Origin: Mycolicibacterium chitae
GTDB taxonomy: Bacteria > Actinomycetota > Actinomycetes > Mycobacteriales > Mycobacteriaceae
DNA: 64,000 nucleotides
NCBI RefSeq assembly: GCF_900637205.1
Contig: NZ_LR134355.1
Coordinates: forward strand, 1-64,000
Direction of reading: 5' to 3'
Shown here: positions 51,937-59,739 of the stretch, piece after piece
Layout of the letters: each line of letters opens with the position of its first letter
Position numbering within the stretch: position 1 is the stretch's first letter
Notes under the pieces: model-generated
What the model was told of the DNA's origin: nothing
What the model saw: the letters and a program-made list of their open reading frames with translations, nothing else
The model's database searches: none
Position numbers and translations under genes: made by a program

Positions 51937-51940
<4 letters not shown>
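50942..51940 (+). CDS. Iron-siderophore ABC transporter permease 2 (FecCD family)
   Basis: A 332-residue FecCD-family permease starting at GTG 50942 within the end of permease 1 (VSALSESAVLSRWWPGRLGP). Membrane segments begin at ARLVVISAVIAVAATCFLLL; family blocks are FQTITQNRILTPSIMGFDSL and VSFSTALVGPMTFFGFLAAH. Two different permeases form the heterodimeric channel. It ends in a GTGA overlap with the ATPase. Confidence 0.92.
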
Positions 51941-52704
<764 letters not shown>

Positions 52705-52803
52705 TCTGCCGCCTCCCATATGGCGGTTTCATCCGGGACACGCCGCTGCGGCGGATCAGAATGCAGTCTCGCACCGCTTGCGCTTGGGCCCACCCGCTTG
52801 ACG

Positions 52804-52821
52804 TATTCCTTGACAGGAATA
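52804..52821. promoter_or_regulatory. Palindromic operator ahead of the ArsR-type gene
   Basis: TATTCCTTGACAGGAATA is an inverted repeat with 7-base arms TATTCCT/AGGAATA around TGAC. It contains TTGACA (52810-52815), a plausible -35, and ends 25 bases ahead of the regulator's ATG. It is most simply the autoregulatory site of the ArsR-family protein. Confidence 0.75.
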
Positions 52822-52846
52822 TGTGGCGGCGTTTACGTTGGGCGGC

Positions 52847-53173
52847 ATGCAGGCGACGTTGTTCGGGGCCCTTGCCGAGCCCAGTCGACTCCGGATCGTC
52901 GAACTGCTGCGGACCGGGCCGCTCTCGGTGGGCGAGATCGCCGAGGCGCTCGACATCCGGCAACCACAGGTAAGCAAACACCTTCGGGTACTGGACGATT
53001 CGGGTTTGGTCTCCGGCGCGGCGCAGGCCCGCCGGCGGATCTATCGGCTCGAACCCGAACCATTCGAGGAGATCGCACGGTGGGCGGGGTCGTTCGAGCG
53101 GCTCTGGGAGGCCCGCCTCGACTCCTTGGGCGCCTATCTGGACTCGATCACCGACGGGCGCGACGAAAACTAG
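52847..53173 (+). CDS. ArsR-family helix-turn-helix regulator
   Basis: A 108-residue winged-helix repressor. MQATLFGALAEPSRLRIVEL starts the domain, and the recognition region is LSVGEIAEALDIRQPQVSKH then LRVLDDSGLVSG. No cysteine metal site is visible, so it is not a metal sensor of the classic kind. Members of this subgroup are regularly paired with an SRPBCC/AHSA1 protein, as here (9-base gap). ATG 52847 has no strong ribosome site; the promoter placement suggests a leaderless transcript. Confidence 0.9.
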   Translation: MQATLFGALAEPSRLRIVELLRTGPLSVGEIAEALDIRQPQVSKHLRVLDDSGLVSGAAQARRRIYRLEPEPFEEIARWAGSFERLWEARLDSLGAYLDSITDGRDEN

Positions 53174-53182
53174 GAGACTTAC

Positions 53183-53680
53183 ATGATTCTGCAGATGTTC
53201 AAGAAGACCAAGGAACTCGACCTCGAACGCACCTACCGCGCACCGATCGCGACGGTCTGGGACGCCTGGACCCAGCCGGACATGCTGCGCCAATGGTGGG
53301 GGCCGGAGAAGACGTTCGTTCCGGAATGCCGGATCGGCCTGACCGTCGGCGGCGAGATCCACATCGTGATGGAGGCCGGCGAGGAGATGGGCAAGTATCA
53401 GGGCACCCGGTGGCCGATGTCCGGCACCTTCACCCGCATCGAGGAACCCGTTCGGCTGACCTACGACGCCCGTTCGTGGACCGAGGGTGAGGAGGACGGA
53501 TCGACGATCCAGCACACCAACGACGTCACCCTGAGCGAGGCCGACGGGGAGACCACCGTCAAGCTGCACGTGACGATCACGCAGATCGGCCCGAAGGCCA
53601 AGATGGCGGCGTTCGGCATGAAGTGGGGCTACAAGGCGCAGTTCGACAAGCTCGCCAAATTCCTTGCTGCCCAACCCTGA
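53183..53680 (+). CDS. SRPBCC/AHSA1 domain protein
   Basis: A 165-residue single-domain START-like protein: LERTYRAPIATVWDAWTQPD, MLRQWWGPEKTFVPEC, GGEIHIVMEAGEEMGKYQGT, and the C-terminal helix GMKWGYKAQFDKLAKFLAA. AGGAG at 53172-53176 overlaps the regulator's stop, so the pair is coupled. The domain binds hydrophobic ligands in a deep pocket; whether it is an enzyme or a ligand sink for the regulator is not known. Confidence 0.9.
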   Translation: MILQMFKKTKELDLERTYRAPIATVWDAWTQPDMLRQWWGPEKTFVPECRIGLTVGGEIHIVMEAGEEMGKYQGTRWPMSGTFTRIEEPVRLTYDARSWTEGEEDGSTIQHTNDVTLSEADGETTVKLHVTITQIGPKAKMAAFGMKWGYKAQFDKLAKFLAAQP

Positions 53681-53703
53681 TACTCAACCGACCGCAGCTG
53701 GGT

Positions 53704-55056
53704 TCATGTCGGCTGGTGCCCGAGTTGGTGGCGAAGGCAGTCCTCGAGGTCACGCCGGCGGAACCGGTGCCCCGCCGCCAACAGCTTGTCGGGGGCGACG
53801 CGCTGGTTGGCCTCGGCCAGCTCGCGGGCGCCCTGATCGCCCAGCAGCAGGCGCGGCCCGAAACCCGGCACCGGCAACAGCGCCGGTCGATGTAGGACCG
53901 CCGCGAGGACCCGGGTGTAGTCGGCGTTGCGCACCGGATCGGGCGCGACGGCGTTGACCGGCCCCGACAGCGCCGGGTCGACGAGCGCGCGGTGATAGAC
54001 GTCGACCAGGTCGTCGAGGTCGATCCACGACAGCCATTGCCGCCCGCTGCCCAGCCGGCCGCCGAGGCCCGCGGCGAACAGCGGGCGCAGCAGCCGCAGC
54101 GTGCCGCCGCGCGGCGTCTGCACGATCCCGGTGCGCACGTTGACCACCCGTAGTCCGGCCTCGGCGGCGGGGGCACACGCGGCCTCCCAGTCGGCGACGA
54201 CCTCGGCGAGGAAACCGGTTCCGCGGGTGGCGGATTCGTCGAGCGGGTCGTCGCGGTCGTAGCCGTAGAAGCCGATCGCCGAGGCGCACACGAACACGGT
54301 GGGTCCGTCGTCGGTATCGGCGCGTTCGGCGAGCCGGCGGGTGGGCTCGATGCGACTGTCCCGGACCGCGGTCTTGTGCGAATCGCTGAATCGCCCCGCG
54401 ATGGAGGCGCCGGCCAGATGGATCACGGCGTCGACCCCGTCGAGCAGGCCCGGCGCCGGCTTCTCGGGATCCCAGCGCCGCTCGTCCGCACCGCGCGGTT
54501 CGTGGCGGACCAGGCGGATCACGCGGTAGCCGCCGGTGCTCAGGAACGCGGTCAGGGCGCTGCCCACCAATCCGGAGGCGCCCGTGACGGCGACGGTTCC
54601 GGCCCCGACGCCGCGTTCGGCCCGCCAGCGGTGCGCGGCGATGTCCTCGGCCAGTTGCCGATGCCGGAACCGGAACATCTGCCGCAGCAGCCGCTCGGGA
54701 ACCGCGGTGTCGACGCGGTCGGTCAGCCGGGTGCGCTCGCCGGACAGGGCGTCGAAGCGGTGTTCGTGCCGCCACGCCCCGGCCAGCCGGGTGGGCCAGG
54801 ACCGCGGACCGGGTTGGGCCAGGGCGTCGACGAAGCGAGCCGGCGGGTCGTATTCCTGGGGTTGGTGATCGGAGACCAGCCGCAGCCCGCCCGGTGCGCT
54901 GAGCACCGCCTGTCCGTCGGCCAGCGAGGCCGCCTCCGAGACGATGCCGACCGGCTGCCAGGGCGGCAGCAGTCGCGCCAACGCGCCGGGCCTGCCGTGC
55001 CAGGCGAACACGTCGTCGCGGGCGGCGTCGATGATGCTGCTGAATTGGATTCCCAC
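53704..55056 (-). CDS. TIGR01777-family NAD-dependent epimerase-like protein with N-terminal SRPBCC domain
   Basis: A 450-residue protein of two parts. Residues 1-150 are SRPBCC-like (MGIQFSSIIDAARDDVFAWH, LLPPWQPVGIVSEA). From about residue 154 comes the YfcH/SDR39U1-type extended short-chain dehydrogenase: VAVTGASGLVGSAL, DAVIHLAGASIAGRF, VCASAIGFYG (Tyr in the active site), and the C-terminal DUF1731 region ending in HRFRRRDLEDCLRH. The fused form is common in actinobacteria. Substrate unknown. It converges on the SRPBCC gene with a 23-base gap. Confidence 0.9.
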   Translation of the reverse strand: MGIQFSSIIDAARDDVFAWHGRPGALARLLPPWQPVGIVSEAASLADGQAVLSAPGGLRLVSDHQPQEYDPPARFVDALAQPGPRSWPTRLAGAWRHEHRFDALSGERTRLTDRVDTAVPERLLRQMFRFRHRQLAEDIAAHRWRAERGVGAGTVAVTGASGLVGSALTAFLSTGGYRVIRLVRHEPRGADERRWDPEKPAPGLLDGVDAVIHLAGASIAGRFSDSHKTAVRDSRIEPTRRLAERADTDDGPTVFVCASAIGFYGYDRDDPLDESATRGTGFLAEVVADWEAACAPAAEAGLRVVNVRTGIVQTPRGGTLRLLRPLFAAGLGGRLGSGRQWLSWIDLDDLVDVYHRALVDPALSGPVNAVAPDPVRNADYTRVLAAVLHRPALLPVPGFGPRLLLGDQGARELAEANQRVAPDKLLAAGHRFRRRDLEDCLRHQLGHQPT

Positions 55057-55203
55057 AGGACCTCCGTCGGTGGTTCGCCAGCGGCGGCGCCAACTGACGG
55101 TATGTCCAGCGGGGTACCCGGCACAGCGCGGTTTACGCCGAGGACTCCAGCCGCGCCGGTGGCTGCAGACCTCGGCTTAAAGAAGAGCCCGGGGGCGAGC
55201 GCG

Positions 55204-55235
55204 CCAAGGCCCTCCCGCGTAGGGGAGGGTCTTGG
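55204..55235 (-). terminator. Terminator after the LASV-repeat gene
   Basis: A 13-base stem, CCAAGGCCCTCCC with GGGAGGGTCTTGG (one G-T pair) and a 6-base loop, ends 23 bases after the stop of the minus-strand repeat gene. It may also stop readthrough toward the epimerase-like gene. Confidence 0.75.
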
Positions 55236-55258
55236 GTACGGGGTCGGCTGTGTCGGAC

Positions 55259-55747
55259 CTACTTGGCCCGGGTCTTGCTGGCCCGCGTCTCGCCGGCCTT
55301 CTTGGCCTTGGTCTCGGCCTTGCTGGCCTTGGTCTCGCCGGAGGCCAGGTCGCCGTTCGGCTTCACCGAGGCGAGCTTCTCGACCGAGGCCAGCTCGGGG
55401 GCCGGTGCGACGGAGGCCAGCGCCGCCTTGGGCATGACCGACGCGAGCGCCGCCTTGGGCATCACGGAGGCCAGTTCCGGGGCCGGCGCGACCGAGGCCA
55501 GCGCCGCCTTGGGCATGACCGAGGCCAGCGCCGCCTTGCAGCAGGAGGTCTCGGTCTCCTGGACCGAGGCCAGCGCAGCCCGGGTCTCGGTCTCCTGGAC
55601 CGAGGCGAGCGCGCCGCCGTCGTGGGTGGGCTCGGTGCTGGCGCCGGCGACACCGGCCAGGCCGACCGCGGCCGCGCCGAGGATGCCGGCGGAAACGGCG
55701 GGGATGGCGATGTAGCTGGTGAAGCGGCGGATGATCTGAGTGCTCAT
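55259..55747 (-). CDS. Secreted LASV-repeat protein with lysine-rich tail
   Basis: A 162-residue protein I do not recognise. Residues 1-36 are a classic signal peptide ending AGVAGA. The mature part holds nine copies of LASV (starting at residues 47, 59, 74, 83, 92, 101, 110, 119 and 125) and a tenth, LASG, at 134. From 74 to 119 the spacing is exactly nine residues, with alternating linkers of the MPKAA and APAPE kinds. A Cys pair sits at 69-70. The last 25 residues are rich in Lys, Thr and Ala. It resembles no enzyme; a structural or binding role outside the cell is inferred. A clear terminator follows, and the gene is divergent from a two-component system. Confidence 0.75.
   Translation of the reverse strand: MSTQIIRRFTSYIAIPAVSAGILGAAAVGLAGVAGASTEPTHDGGALASVQETETRAALASVQETETSCCKAALASVMPKAALASVAPAPELASVMPKAALASVMPKAALASVAPAPELASVEKLASVKPNGDLASGETKASKAETKAKKAGETRASKTRAK
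55337..55612. repeat. Coding tandem repeat, mostly 27-base units
   Basis: DNA repeat encoding the LASV units. Seven consecutive units at about 55382-55528 have a strict 27-base period; the flanking units are 36, 45, 18 and 27 bases apart. Near-identical blocks such as GAGGCCAGCGCCGCCTTGGG recur, so copy number could change by slippage. Confidence 0.8.
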
Positions 55748-55857
55748 GTCAATTCTCCTGGGTGAGTGTTGTTTTGGCTATCCGTTCCGGTGTGCTCCGG
55801 TACGAGACAAACTCTGCCGCCTGGCCGCCGCGATGTCTGTCGGGCGAACGGCCAGTG

Positions 55858-55882
55858 CGGGGGATGAATCCGATGTCCCCCG
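55858..55882. promoter_or_regulatory. Inverted repeat in the LASV gene/response-regulator gap
   Basis: CGGGGGA at 55858-55864 and TCCCCCG at 55876-55882 form a perfect 7-base inverted repeat with an 11-base spacer, 42 bases ahead of the response-regulator start in a 176-base divergent gap. It could be the regulator's own binding site. Confidence 0.45.
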
Positions 55883-55923
55883 ATCGGAGGACAGACAGTG
55901 TTTGCTTTGGAAAGCTGTTCGGC

Positions 55924-56577
55924 ATGGTTGGCGCGGACGGGACCGAGAAAGTACGCGTCGTGGTGGCCGACGATCACCCGCTGTTCCGCGAGGGGGTCGT
56001 GCGCGCGCTCACCTCGAGCGGCACCGTCGACGTGGTGGCCGAGGCCGACAACGGCGCGGCCGCACTGGAACTGATCCGGACGCACCTGCCGGCCGTGGCG
56101 CTACTCGACTACCGGATGCCCGACCTGGACGGGGCGCAGGTGGCCGCCGCCGTCCGCCGCGACGAGTTGCCGACGCGAGTGTTGTTGGTATCGGCCCACG
56201 ATGAGTCGCCCATCGTTTACCAGGCGCTCGAACAGGGCGCCGCGGGATTCCTATCCAAGGAGTCGACCCGCGCGGAGATCGTCGATGCCGTGCACAACTG
56301 CGCGAAGGGCCGCGACGTGCTGGCGCCGGGTCTGGCCAGCGGCCTGGCGGGGGAGATCCGGCGGCGCAGCGAGCCCGAGGGGCCGGTCCTGAGTCCGCGG
56401 GAACGCGAGGTGCTCGGGCTCATCGCGGCCGGACGCAGCATCCCGGCGATGGCCGAGGAGCTGTACCTGGCGCCGTCGACCGTGAAGACCCACGTGCAGC
56501 GGTTGTACGAGAAGCTCGGGGTCGGCGACCGCGCCGCGGCCGTTGCCGAGGCGATGCGGCGCAGGCTGCTGGAATAG
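55924..56577 (+). CDS. NarL/LuxR-family response regulator
   Basis: A 217-residue regulator from ATG 55924 (MVGADGTEKVRVVVADDHPL). The receiver domain has Asp16/Asp17, the phosphorylation site Asp62 in LLDYRMPD and Lys112 in GFLSKES. The C-terminal LuxR-type helix-turn-helix starts at about residue 155: LSPREREVLGLIAAGRS, then LYLAPSTVKTHVQRLYEKLG. The next gene, one base after the stop, is its histidine kinase. Target genes are unknown; the divergent repeat-protein gene is a candidate. Confidence 0.93.
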   Translation: MVGADGTEKVRVVVADDHPLFREGVVRALTSSGTVDVVAEADNGAAALELIRTHLPAVALLDYRMPDLDGAQVAAAVRRDELPTRVLLVSAHDESPIVYQALEQGAAGFLSKESTRAEIVDAVHNCAKGRDVLAPGLASGLAGEIRRRSEPEGPVLSPREREVLGLIAAGRSIPAMAEELYLAPSTVKTHVQRLYEKLGVGDRAAAVAEAMRRRLLE

Positions 56578-56578
56578 C

Positions 56579-57805
56579 GTGCTGGACTCGCCGGCTCGCA
56601 TGGTCGAGCACCTTTCGGCCGAACCCGTACGGGTGTGGGCGATCCTGCGGCTACCGCTGATCGTGCTGATGCTGCTGCGGATCTACGTCGCCGGCGTGCA
56701 GCACTGGTTGCCGGTGCTCTACGGCGTGGTGCTGGCGGTGTATTGCGTTGCGGCGCTGAGCTGGTTGGTGTTCGTGCTCCGGCGACCGGTGCCGCGGTGG
56801 GGGCCGTGGGTCTCGGCGGCCATTGACGTGATCGCGGTGCTGGCGCTGTGCGTGGCCTCCGGCGGCGCGACCGCGGAGCTGCTGCCGCTGTTCCTGGTGC
56901 TGCCCATCTCGGTGGCCTTCCAGGACCGCCCGGCGCTGACCGCCACCCTCGGAATCAGCACGGCCGTGGGTTATCTGGTGGTCTGGTGGATCTTCTCGAT
57001 GCGCGACGCCACCGTGGAGATGACGCGGGTGGTCTACGTCCAGTTCGGCTTCCTGCTGTGGCTCGCAGCGGCCACCAGCGCGCTGTGCCTGGTGCTCACT
57101 CGCCGATCCGATCGAGTGCTGGCGTTGCTGGAGGTGCGGCGGCGGCTGGTGTTGGAATCCGCGCAGGCCGAGGAACGACAGAACCGCGAACTCGCCGAAC
57201 ACCTGCACGACGGACCGCTGCAGACGCTGCTGGCCGCGCGCCTCGAGGTCGACGAACTCCGCGAACGCGCCCCCGACCCCGCGCTGGACATGGTGCACTC
57301 CGCGCTGCAGGACACCGCCGCGGGCATGCGCTCGACCGTGACCGCGCTGCACCCCCAGGTGCTGGCTCAGCTGGGTTTGACCGCCGCGGTCCGAGAACTG
57401 GTGCGCCAGTACGACAGTCGCGGCGACTTCATCGTCGAAGCCGAACTCGACGACGTCGGTAAACCTGCGAGCCAGGCGATCCTGTTCCGGGCGGCGCGCG
57501 AGCTGCTGAACAACATCAGCAAGCACGCGTCGGCCACCGTGGTCACGGTGCGGTTGTTCCGGCAGGGCGAGCGCGTCGTGCTGGTGATCGGCGACGACGG
57601 CGCCGGGTTCGACCCGGCCGTCGTCGAGCAGCGGGTGGCGCAGGGCCACATCGGTTTGGCGTCGCTGCTGGTGCGCCTCGATGCGATGGGCGGATCCATG
57701 GCGGTGGACTCCGTCGTCGGCGCCGGCACCAGGGTCACCGTGACCTCGCCGGTGGAGGCAATGGACCCGGAAGGATCGGCCTCCAAGATGTCTTACCCGA
57801 AGTAG
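56579..57805 (+). CDS. Sensor histidine kinase, NarL partner (HisKA_3)
   Basis: A 408-residue membrane kinase from GTG 56579, one base after the regulator's stop. The first 175 residues hold about five or six membrane segments with almost no extracellular loop, typical of kinases sensing within the membrane. The dimerisation/phosphorylation box is EERQNRELAEHLHDGPLQ (His210), followed by the HATPase region with RAARELLNNISKHASAT (N box) and VIGDDGAGFDPAV (G1 box). The stimulus is unknown; envelope stress is a guess from similar topology. Confidence 0.92.
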   Translation: MLDSPARMVEHLSAEPVRVWAILRLPLIVLMLLRIYVAGVQHWLPVLYGVVLAVYCVAALSWLVFVLRRPVPRWGPWVSAAIDVIAVLALCVASGGATAELLPLFLVLPISVAFQDRPALTATLGISTAVGYLVVWWIFSMRDATVEMTRVVYVQFGFLLWLAAATSALCLVLTRRSDRVLALLEVRRRLVLESAQAEERQNRELAEHLHDGPLQTLLAARLEVDELRERAPDPALDMVHSALQDTAAGMRSTVTALHPQVLAQLGLTAAVRELVRQYDSRGDFIVEAELDDVGKPASQAILFRAARELLNNISKHASATVVTVRLFRQGERVVLVIGDDGAGFDPAVVEQRVAQGHIGLASLLVRLDAMGGSMAVDSVVGAGTRVTVTSPVEAMDPEGSASKMSYPK

Positions 57806-57815
57806 GATGACGAGT

Positions 57816-58043
57816 ATGGCCAAGGACAAGATATCGGTGACGGTGGACGCAGCCGTGCTCGCCGCGGCGGACGCTCACGCTGCCGCAGCCGGGCTGAACC
57901 GGTCGGAAATGATCGAGCAGGCTCTGCGCAACGAGAGCGTGCGACTCGCGCTGGAGAGCTATACGACGCAAACCGTCCCGATGCTCGACATCGACTCCTA
58001 CGCGGGGATGATTTACCAAGCGAATCGGTCCGCTGGTCTGTGA
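57816..58043 (+). CDS. Ribbon-helix-helix antitoxin (MazE-like)
   Basis: A 75-residue protein from ATG 57816 (AGGA 8 bases upstream; an ATG at 57807 is in frame). MAKDKISVTVDAAVLAAADA is the ribbon-helix-helix N-terminus, GLNRSEMIEQALRNE the second helix, and the tail (YTTQTVPMLDIDSYAGMIYQ) would contact the toxin. It overlaps the next gene at the stop, as type II antitoxin genes often do. Confidence 0.85.
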   Translation: MAKDKISVTVDAAVLAAADAHAAAAGLNRSEMIEQALRNESVRLALESYTTQTVPMLDIDSYAGMIYQANRSAGL

Positions 58044-58339
58044 TGAGGCCAGGCGACGTCGCGCCGCGTCTCGACACCGAGCACGAGCTGTACGTCGCGG
58101 TGCTATCGAACTCAATGCATCTGACGGCCAACACCGGCCGTGTGATCACGTGCCCGTTCATCCCCGGCGAGATTCCCGCCGACACGATGGCGATGGTCGT
58201 GGCGACGGAGCGGCCGCGCGGTGTCGTAGTACCCGAACTGGTCCAATGGCTTCCCGTGGTGGCGCTCGACGCGCCGATCGGCAACATCGGTGCCGACGCG
58301 GTGCATGAAACGAAGACCGTCCTGACGGCTCTGTTATGA
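58040..58339 (+). CDS. MazF/PemK-like toxin
   Basis: A 99-residue protein from GTG 58040 (or ATG 58043), overlapping the antitoxin stop. The fold appears MazF/CcdB-like: MRPGDVAPRLDTEHELYVAV, NTGRVITCPFIPGEIPADTM, MVVATERPRGVVVPELVQWL, and DAPIGNIGADAVHETKTVLT. The usual RGEIW start of MazF is replaced by RPGDVA, so the ribonuclease site may be altered. The call rests on pairing with an RHH antitoxin and fold-like pattern; biochemical activity is not shown. Confidence 0.7.
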   Translation: MMRPGDVAPRLDTEHELYVAVLSNSMHLTANTGRVITCPFIPGEIPADTMAMVVATERPRGVVVPELVQWLPVVALDAPIGNIGADAVHETKTVLTALL

Positions 58340-58415
58340 GAGTTGCCGACACCATGTCGCTACGACCGGGCAAGCCAGGATGTGGCATCCCGCGAGCGAT
58401 CCTGGACCGCGTCTT

Positions 58416-59171
58416 CTACTGACCCCGGTTGCGGTCCACATCGGCGATGAACGCGCGGATCCGGTCGACGGCGTTCGGCGGTAGCGCCGCCGACCCGTTG
58501 CGGATGTCCCAGATCTGTTCGACCGGCAGGCCCAAGAGGCCGGCGATCACCGATTCCGGCAGGCCGGAGTGCGCACAGGCGCGGTCGAGTTGGGCGCCGA
58601 GGCTCTCGGAGAGCCGATCCAGCAGCGCCCGCCGAATGGATTCCAGCGCCCGCACGTGGCCCAGCAGCGCCGCACCGGCGTCCGCGCCCGACGTCACGGC
58701 CACCTTCCAGGAATTGGCGGCCAGGCGCTCGGCCTTGAGGCACTGCGCGATGACCGAGCGCACTATGTTTTCGTATCCGGAATCCGACCGGGCGGGCAGG
58801 CGCTCGATCACGGCGGTCAGCGCCTCGAGCTGGGCCTCCGCGTAGTCCTCGAAGACCGCGGTATCGGTACCACGGTCGACGATCACGGCCGCGGTGTCGC
58901 GACGCGGGATCACAGGTGAGTGCTCGGTGAGCACTCGGTTGACCTCGGCAAGCGCATCGTCGGCGACGAGCAGCCGGGCGTAGGTTCCCGGCGGCAGGCC
59001 GAGGCCGTTTTCTACCTTCTGAACTGTACTTTTGTGCGGCTTACGAGCGCCACGCTCGAGGTAGCTCAGGCCCATGACGCTGACGCCGGTCGCCTCGGCG
59101 AGATCGGCCAGCGACCAGTCCCGGGACTCGCGCACCGACCGCAGGGCCGCGCCGGCGGCCTCGCGGCTCAT
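58416..59171 (-). CDS. XRE-family transcriptional regulator (Rv0023-like)
   Basis: A 251-residue protein with an N-terminal helix-turn-helix (ALRSVRESRDWSLADLAEAT, GVSVMGLSYLERGARKPHKS) and a long helical C-terminal region ending in a second HTH-like segment (LGLPVEQIWDIRNGSAALPP). It is divergent from the whiB-type gene, with a 142-base gap. The size and partner fit M. tuberculosis Rv0023 (256 residues, beside whiB5). It probably regulates itself and whiB5. Ligand unknown. Confidence 0.85.
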   Translation of the reverse strand: MSREAAGAALRSVRESRDWSLADLAEATGVSVMGLSYLERGARKPHKSTVQKVENGLGLPPGTYARLLVADDALAEVNRVLTEHSPVIPRRDTAAVIVDRGTDTAVFEDYAEAQLEALTAVIERLPARSDSGYENIVRSVIAQCLKAERLAANSWKVAVTSGADAGAALLGHVRALESIRRALLDRLSESLGAQLDRACAHSGLPESVIAGLLGLPVEQIWDIRNGSAALPPNAVDRIRAFIADVDRNRGQ

Positions 59172-59313
59172 CCGAACCCTCCCGCCATGCGTTGAATCGT
59201 ATACACACCGCCCCGTCCTGAATTACATATACGTTTTTACCTACGTTTTGCTTGCCAGGTCCCGGATACGCATATACGCTTCCGTCACGTTTTCCGCGAG
59301 AGGAGCTGAGTGC
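59172..59313. promoter_or_regulatory. Divergent promoter region with repeated TATACG motifs
   Basis: This AT-richer gap holds three TATAC-type motifs, CGTATACA near 59198, CATATACGTTTTT near 59226 and CATATACGCTTCC near 59270, with ACGTTTT also recurring. They could be operator copies for the XRE regulator or WhiB protein that flank it. GAGAGGAG serves the whiB start. Confidence 0.4.
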
Positions 59314-59730
59314 ATGAACCGCAACCCCTGTGCCGACGACCCCGATCTGTGGTTCGGCTACGCCGACGACAACGGCACCGACGGAGCCGCCAAGGCGCGC
59401 AGCTACGAATCGGCCGCACTCGAGGCCCGTGCGCTGTGCCTGCGTCGCTGCCCGCTGGCCCTGCAGCGCCAGTGCGCCCGGCGTGCCGTCGAACACGGTG
59501 TGGAGTTCGGCGTCTGGGCCGGTATCAAGCTCCCGGGCAACCAGTACCGCAAACGTGGTGAGCTCGAGCGGGCCCATGAGACGTTGCGCCGCATCGCGGC
59601 CGGCGAGATCAACGCCCGGGAACTGCCGGAGAACGCCGCCCTGCTGGAACGCCGTCAGCACCACCCGATCCCGGCCGTGGCCACCGTCTTTCATCTCGGG
59701 GGTCCCGTCGGCACCGTGTCCGCGGCCTGA
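59314..59730 (+). CDS. whiB5: WhiB-family iron-sulfur regulator, WhiB5-like
   Basis: A 138-residue protein from ATG 59314. WhiB proteins hold a 4Fe-4S cluster through four cysteines and partner the main sigma factor. Here the cysteines are 6, 42, 46 and 54, giving Cx3C and Cx7C rather than the usual Cx2C and Cx5C. The WhiB turn is GVEFGVWAGI (usual G-V/I-WGG). The C-terminus is basic then hydrophobic. Length (139 in M. tuberculosis WhiB5) and neighbours Rv0023/Rv0024 homologues support WhiB5. Only 9 bases separate it from the NlpC/P60 gene, so they are probably one operon. Confidence 0.82.
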   Translation: MNRNPCADDPDLWFGYADDNGTDGAAKARSYESAALEARALCLRRCPLALQRQCARRAVEHGVEFGVWAGIKLPGNQYRKRGELERAHETLRRIAAGEINARELPENAALLERRQHHPIPAVATVFHLGGPVGTVSAA

Positions 59731-59739
59731 GCCACGACG

